Shown piece after piece: positions 58,779 to 61,790 of a stretch of DNA of 61,790 nucleotides (position 1 is the first letter of the stretch; the number at the start of each line of letters is the position of its first letter). The notes under the pieces are model-generated. The model saw only the letters and a program-made list of their open reading frames with translations, was not told the origin of the DNA and searched no databases. Made by a program: the position numbers and the translations under genes. The DNA comes from Brevibacterium ravenspurgense (GTDB lineage Bacteria > Actinomycetota > Actinomycetes > Actinomycetales > Brevibacteriaceae), in contig NZ_LQQC01000011.1 in the NCBI RefSeq assembly GCF_001584615.1, positions 1 through 61,790 of the forward strand. Reading direction: 5' to 3'.

Positions 58779-59906
58779 ATGTACTTCAGCACGCAGACCG
58801 TTCTGACCATCCTGCTGATACTCGTCGTAGCTCTTGTTGCCTACGCGATCGGTCACAGCGTCGGAGCACTGCGCACACGCCGAAGCATTGACAGTCAAAG
58901 TTCCTCGGAACTCGCCAAGGTGACGAGCGAGCGTGAGTCCAGCGGCACCTCGTCAGACAAACAGCCCAGGTTTGCCGTGGTCTACAACCCCACAAAGCCA
59001 GAGGCCCAGGAGATCATCGCCGCGGCCCAGACCGAGGCACGCAATTCGCGGTGGGCTCAGCCGCTCATCATTCCCTCGGACGAAGAGGACGGAGGGGTCG
59101 CGGCTGCCCGGAGGGCTGTCGATGAGGGGGTTGACCTCATCATCGCCGCCGGAGGGGACGGCACTGTGCGCGCTGTGGCACACGTGATTGCCGATACCGA
59201 TGTGGCTCTGGGCTTGGTGCCGATCGGCACCGGGAACCTGCTGGCCAGGAACACCGGCCTGTTCTTTGAAAATCCGGAATGGTCCATCAAGATCGCCATG
59301 TACGGACACGACAGGCACATTGACGTCATCCGCACGCGCACCAGCCCGCAGGCCGAACCTGATACATCCGTTGTCATGACCGGCATGGGCTATGACGCAG
59401 CGGTCATGGAGACCGTGTCGCCGGAACTCAAAGAGCGGATCGGCTGGTTGGCCTATGTTGAGGCCGGCAGCCGCCAGCTGACTGGAAACCGCACCAAAGT
59501 CAAAATGAAGTTCGACGACAAACCGGTGCAGTCGTACTCCATCCGCTCGGTGCTGGGCGCCAATGCCGGTCGAGTGCAGGCGGGCCTTGAGCTGCTGCCC
59601 GGATCGCGACCGGACGACGGGCTCATCAATGTCCTGGTGACCACGCCTAAGAACATTGCACAGTGGGCGAGTGTTCTGCTGGCAGTGGTTGGCCGTCGAA
59701 AGCGGGGGCTTGCCACCGAGATCGTCACTTGTTCATCTGTGACCATCGAAGCTGAAGAAGAGCTCGCTTTGCAGCTCGACGGTGACTTTGCGGGCATGAG
59801 CGACTACTTCGAGATGAGGGTAGTTCACGCAGCTTTGACGCTGCGCACGCCCACACCGAATCAGCGTCGCCAAATGCGCTCAGCCCAGTGGAACCTGCCG
59901 GGGTAG
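58779..59906 (+). CDS. Diacylglycerol kinase-family protein
   Basis: A 375-residue protein with an N-terminal membrane helix ([20 protein letters not shown]) and a DAGK_cat domain: [28 protein letters not shown] (GGDGT), [16 protein letters not shown], and a C-terminal [18 protein letters not shown] and [15 protein letters not shown]. It probably phosphorylates diacylglycerol, sphingosine-like or another lipid at the membrane face. No close neighbours on the strand. Confidence 0.85.
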   Translation: MYFSTQTVLTILLILVVALVAYAIGHSVGALRTRRSIDSQSSSELAKVTSERESSGTSSDKQPRFAVVYNPTKPEAQEIIAAAQTEARNSRWAQPLIIPSDEEDGGVAAARRAVDEGVDLIIAAGGDGTVRAVAHVIADTDVALGLVPIGTGNLLARNTGLFFENPEWSIKIAMYGHDRHIDVIRTRTSPQAEPDTSVVMTGMGYDAAVMETVSPELKERIGWLAYVEAGSRQLTGNRTKVKMKFDDKPVQSYSIRSVLGANAGRVQAGLELLPGSRPDDGLINVLVTTPKNIAQWASVLLAVVGRRKRGLATEIVTCSSVTIEAEEELALQLDGDFAGMSDYFEMRVVHAALTLRTPTPNQRRQMRSAQWNLPG

Positions 59907-59947
59907 ACGGAGGCTGGCCGCGCTGACCGGTTCAGGAAGTTCACGGA

Positions 59948-60532
59948 TCAGGGCATACGAAGAGTCAGAAGCGAAGCTGCGACCATGCTGAGGTTGTCGA
60001 GCTCTTCGTCCGAAAAGACCTTGCCGAAGATTTCTTGGATCTGGAATTCGTGCAGCTCGTTTGCCGCAGTCATCTCTTCGGTCCCCTCAGCGGTGATCCG
60101 CACGTACTGTGACCGAGCGTCACCAGTCTGCGTTTCCCGCGTGACGAAGCCGCGCTGCACGAGTTTGTTGACCCGGTAGGTCATGCGGGGCGGCGAAAAG
60201 CCGACAGCACCGGCAAGATCGGACATGCGCATCTGCTGATCCGGGGCGTCGTGGAGCGCAACCAGAATATAGAGGTCAACCAGATCTACTCGCGTGTTCT
60301 GCTTGAGGCTGGCGTCGCAGCCCTCAATCACCCTCGACTGGAACAGGTGCCACAGCCTCCATGCCTGCATGGGTTTGCTGCCGGAGAACATGTTGCGCCA
60401 CTTGTCAACAGCGCGGATATCCCCGATACGCGATGCGATGTCATAGGGCGTGGGGCCGCCCTGGCCGGCTTCCGTGTCCGCCGTATGGTCCTCCTGCACG
60501 ACCATCCCCTCCGCGTCTACGCGATATTTCAT
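59948..60532 (-). CDS. MarR-family regulator
   Basis: A 194-residue protein with a winged helix typical of MarR: LVDLYILVALHDAPDQQMRM, SDLAGAVGFSPPRMTYRVNK, and the wing RGFVTRETQTGDARSQYVRI. The N-terminal 60 residues are unusual for MarR. It is divergent from the mycothiol-dependent enzyme gene, with a 15-bp inverted repeat (60581-60595) between them that may control both. Confidence 0.88.
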   Translation of the reverse strand: MKYRVDAEGMVVQEDHTADTEAGQGGPTPYDIASRIGDIRAVDKWRNMFSGSKPMQAWRLWHLFQSRVIEGCDASLKQNTRVDLVDLYILVALHDAPDQQMRMSDLAGAVGFSPPRMTYRVNKLVQRGFVTRETQTGDARSQYVRITAEGTEEMTAANELHEFQIQEIFGKVFSDEELDNLSMVAASLLTLRMP

Positions 60533-60580
60533 CGACCTGCCGAATTTCGCTGGTCGAACAAGCCCGAATTCTACACTGCA

Positions 60581-60595
60581 ACCTTAAGTCAAGGT
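60581..60595. promoter_or_regulatory. Inverted repeat between MarR and MDMPI genes
   Basis: ACCTT-AAGTC-AAGGT (5-bp arms, 5-nt spacer) lies 49-63 nt upstream of the MarR start, in a promoter-like region (TTGACT, TAGAAT on the minus strand). Confidence 0.5.
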
Positions 60596-60696
60596 AAATT
60601 CAACTTCTTGTTCCCTTGCCATCGAGACAGGCAATAATCATTTGAAGTATCCCATACTCACGATGTCTGCACCTGCCCCGAGCAAGAGCACAGCGG

Positions 60697-60702
60697 TATG
60701 GT
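60697..60702 (+). promoter_or_regulatory. -10 hexamer of leaderless MDMPI promoter
   Basis: TATGGT ends 6 nt before the ATG at 60709. Confidence 0.5.
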
Positions 60703-60708
60703 CGTGAC

Positions 60709-61500
60709 ATGGCTGACAACACCCCAAGCACGAACGACGATCTCCAGCTGAGGATGCTCGCCGAAGGCTTCTACCTGCAGGCACTGGACCAGGTGACGCA
60801 CGCAGGAATGGGCGGCCCGTCACGACTGCCCGGATGGACCCGCAAGCATGTCGCGATGCACGTCATCGCCAATGCCGATGCCTTTATGCGCTTGATCGAA
60901 TGGGCACGCACTGGGAATGAAAACCCCATGTACCCGTCGCGGGCAGCACGGGATGCCGAAATTGAGCAGCTTGTGGCATCGACCCCCGATGGGGATGTCA
61001 GCACGATGGCCCACGAAGCTTCCGAGGAACTCACACAAGCACTCAACACCATGAATAACGATGCCTGGTCGGTGCTCGTACGCACGGGGCAGGGTGAAGA
61101 AGCTGCCGCATCGTTTATCCCATGGGCGCGCGCCCGGGAATGTTTTGTCCACGCACTTGACCTCAACATCGGCTACACGGCACTCGACTTCCCGACAGCC
61201 GCCGCCGACCGTATTTTTGCGGAGCTTCTTGGCTACTGGAAGAAGACAGAGACCCGCGCGAACTTCCTCTTCCACGTGACCGACCGGGAAGACCTTGCCG
61301 AGTGGCACATCAACACTCCCGGAACCGAGAAGAACGACACCGACTTCAGCCGGCCGGTTGAGGTGACAGGTGAGTTCAATGAGCTGCTGCAGTACGCGAT
61401 CGGCCGCGGATGGCCGGCATCAGGCAGGCAGGACAACGCAAAGGGCGCCGCGGGAACAGCTACCCCAGAGGACCTGCCCACTCCCCCGCCCTGGGTGTGA
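60709..61500 (+). CDS. Maleylpyruvate isomerase-family mycothiol-dependent protein (MDMPI)
   Basis: A 263-residue DinB-like/MDMPI protein. N-terminal domain: GPSRLPGWTRKHVAMHVIAN with metal-binding His, then DAFMRLIEWARTGNENPMYP. The C-terminal part has ARARECFVHALDLNIGY. In the gentisate route this family isomerises maleylpyruvate with mycothiol; no gentisate genes are present, so the actual role may differ. The divergent MarR gene is a likely regulator. Confidence 0.82.
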   Translation: MADNTPSTNDDLQLRMLAEGFYLQALDQVTHAGMGGPSRLPGWTRKHVAMHVIANADAFMRLIEWARTGNENPMYPSRAARDAEIEQLVASTPDGDVSTMAHEASEELTQALNTMNNDAWSVLVRTGQGEEAAASFIPWARARECFVHALDLNIGYTALDFPTAAADRIFAELLGYWKKTETRANFLFHVTDREDLAEWHINTPGTEKNDTDFSRPVEVTGEFNELLQYAIGRGWPASGRQDNAKGAAGTATPEDLPTPPPWV

Positions 61501-61613
61501 GCGAGCAGCGCAGCTCAGGCCACCTTTTGCCTCATTTAGATAACAATTACTCAGTTTTTCCGGGATTCCGGACATTCTGAAGATGAATTCTACGTAAACG
61601 CGCCGCTCTCACC

Positions 61614-61739
61614 AGGCACTTCTTCGGCTTTCGAAGTTACTTTTACGTACTCGCTCAGAAAGCCGTGGTGCCTCATTGTCAAGTCCCCGCGTAGTGGGGG
61701 TCCGTGCCTCATGTGTTTTTCCCCGCGTAGTGGGTGTGG
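61614..61739. repeat. Repeat-rich edge with inverted and tandem repeats
   Basis: Two 36-bp tandem units (61668-61703 and 61704-61739) share GTGCCTCAT and CCCCGCGTAGTGGG. An imperfect inverted repeat overlaps (AGGCAC/GTGCCT and GGCTTTC/GAAAGCC over 61614-61673). No gene is seen in 61501-61790. It may be the edge of an element that continues beyond the window. Confidence 0.6.
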
Positions 61740-61790
61740 GGTTTAGCTGACGCGGCGTATGCCTGTGGTTGGTGGGGTGTGTGGGTGGAG

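Noticed and set aside
58680..58898. N-terminal extension of serS and T-box leader
   Set aside because: The family N-terminus starts at the GTG 58679, which has a -10 7 nt upstream; no T-box features seen.

Overview
The window is chromosomal DNA from a high-GC Gram-positive actinomycete. Evidence is the moderately GC-rich codon use, GTP-type PEP carboxykinase, malate:quinone oxidoreductase, a mycothiol-dependent isomerase-family protein, a bacterial proteasome activator (Bpa), LPRTG sortase substrates and many promoters whose -10 hexamer ends about 6 nt before the start codon (leaderless mRNA). Micrococcales, perhaps Brevibacteriaceae, is my best guess from gene content; I cannot prove the genus.

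Layout. 1-944: an IS5-family (IS427-like) insertion sequence whose right end abuts tgt. 941-5113 (mostly minus): tgt, a GlcD-type FAD oxidase, an HisC/Pat aminotransferase and tRNA-Ser(CGA). 5170-12863: tadA, upp, a winged-helix regulator with palindromic upstream sites, a membrane EEP phosphatase/nuclease, a MarP-like protease, a PrsW-like protease and mqo. 13017-20596: two LPRTG surface proteins (a putative thioester-domain protein and an ExeM/NucH-type nuclease) flanking acetoacetyl-CoA synthetase and nicotinamidase. 20600-25900: tRNA-Arg, pckG, a baeRF-type protein, an HSL-family esterase and tRNA-Ser(GCT). 26104-30142: an LCP ligase translationally coupled to a large FAD/NAD(P)-binding protein. 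30126-33274: an AT-richer island with an ABC ATPase, two membrane proteins and a small secreted four-cysteine protein. 33483-38790: a YhgE/Pip protein and an MMPL transporter carrying what looks like a degenerate ABC ATPase at its C-terminus. 39060-41740: a C45 peptidase, an MBL-fold protein and a secreted transglycosylase-like protein behind a structured leader. 42321-47511: a five-gene catabolic operon resembling the cyclohexanecarboxylate (ali/bad) pathway with its own TetR regulator. 47760-61500: tRNA-Ser(TGA), a lipid-anchored or membrane-anchored protein, a maltokinase-like protein, ilvA, a quinone reductase-bpa-HAD operon, serS, a diacylglycerol-kinase-family protein, a MarR regulator and a mycothiol-dependent enzyme.

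The most striking structure is that the ali/bad-like operon sits between two same-orientation copies (42021-42220 and 47529-47690) of a composite intergenic repeat, with tRNA-Ser(TGA) just outside. A third, inverted copy lies by tRNA-Arg at about 20769-20883. The operon carries two tandem inverted-repeat operators 21 bp apart. Other points worth attention are the MMPL/pseudo-ABC fusion with a perfect 14-bp palindrome upstream, the secreted-Cys-protein/ABC island, and the leaderless-promoter pattern seen at eight genes.
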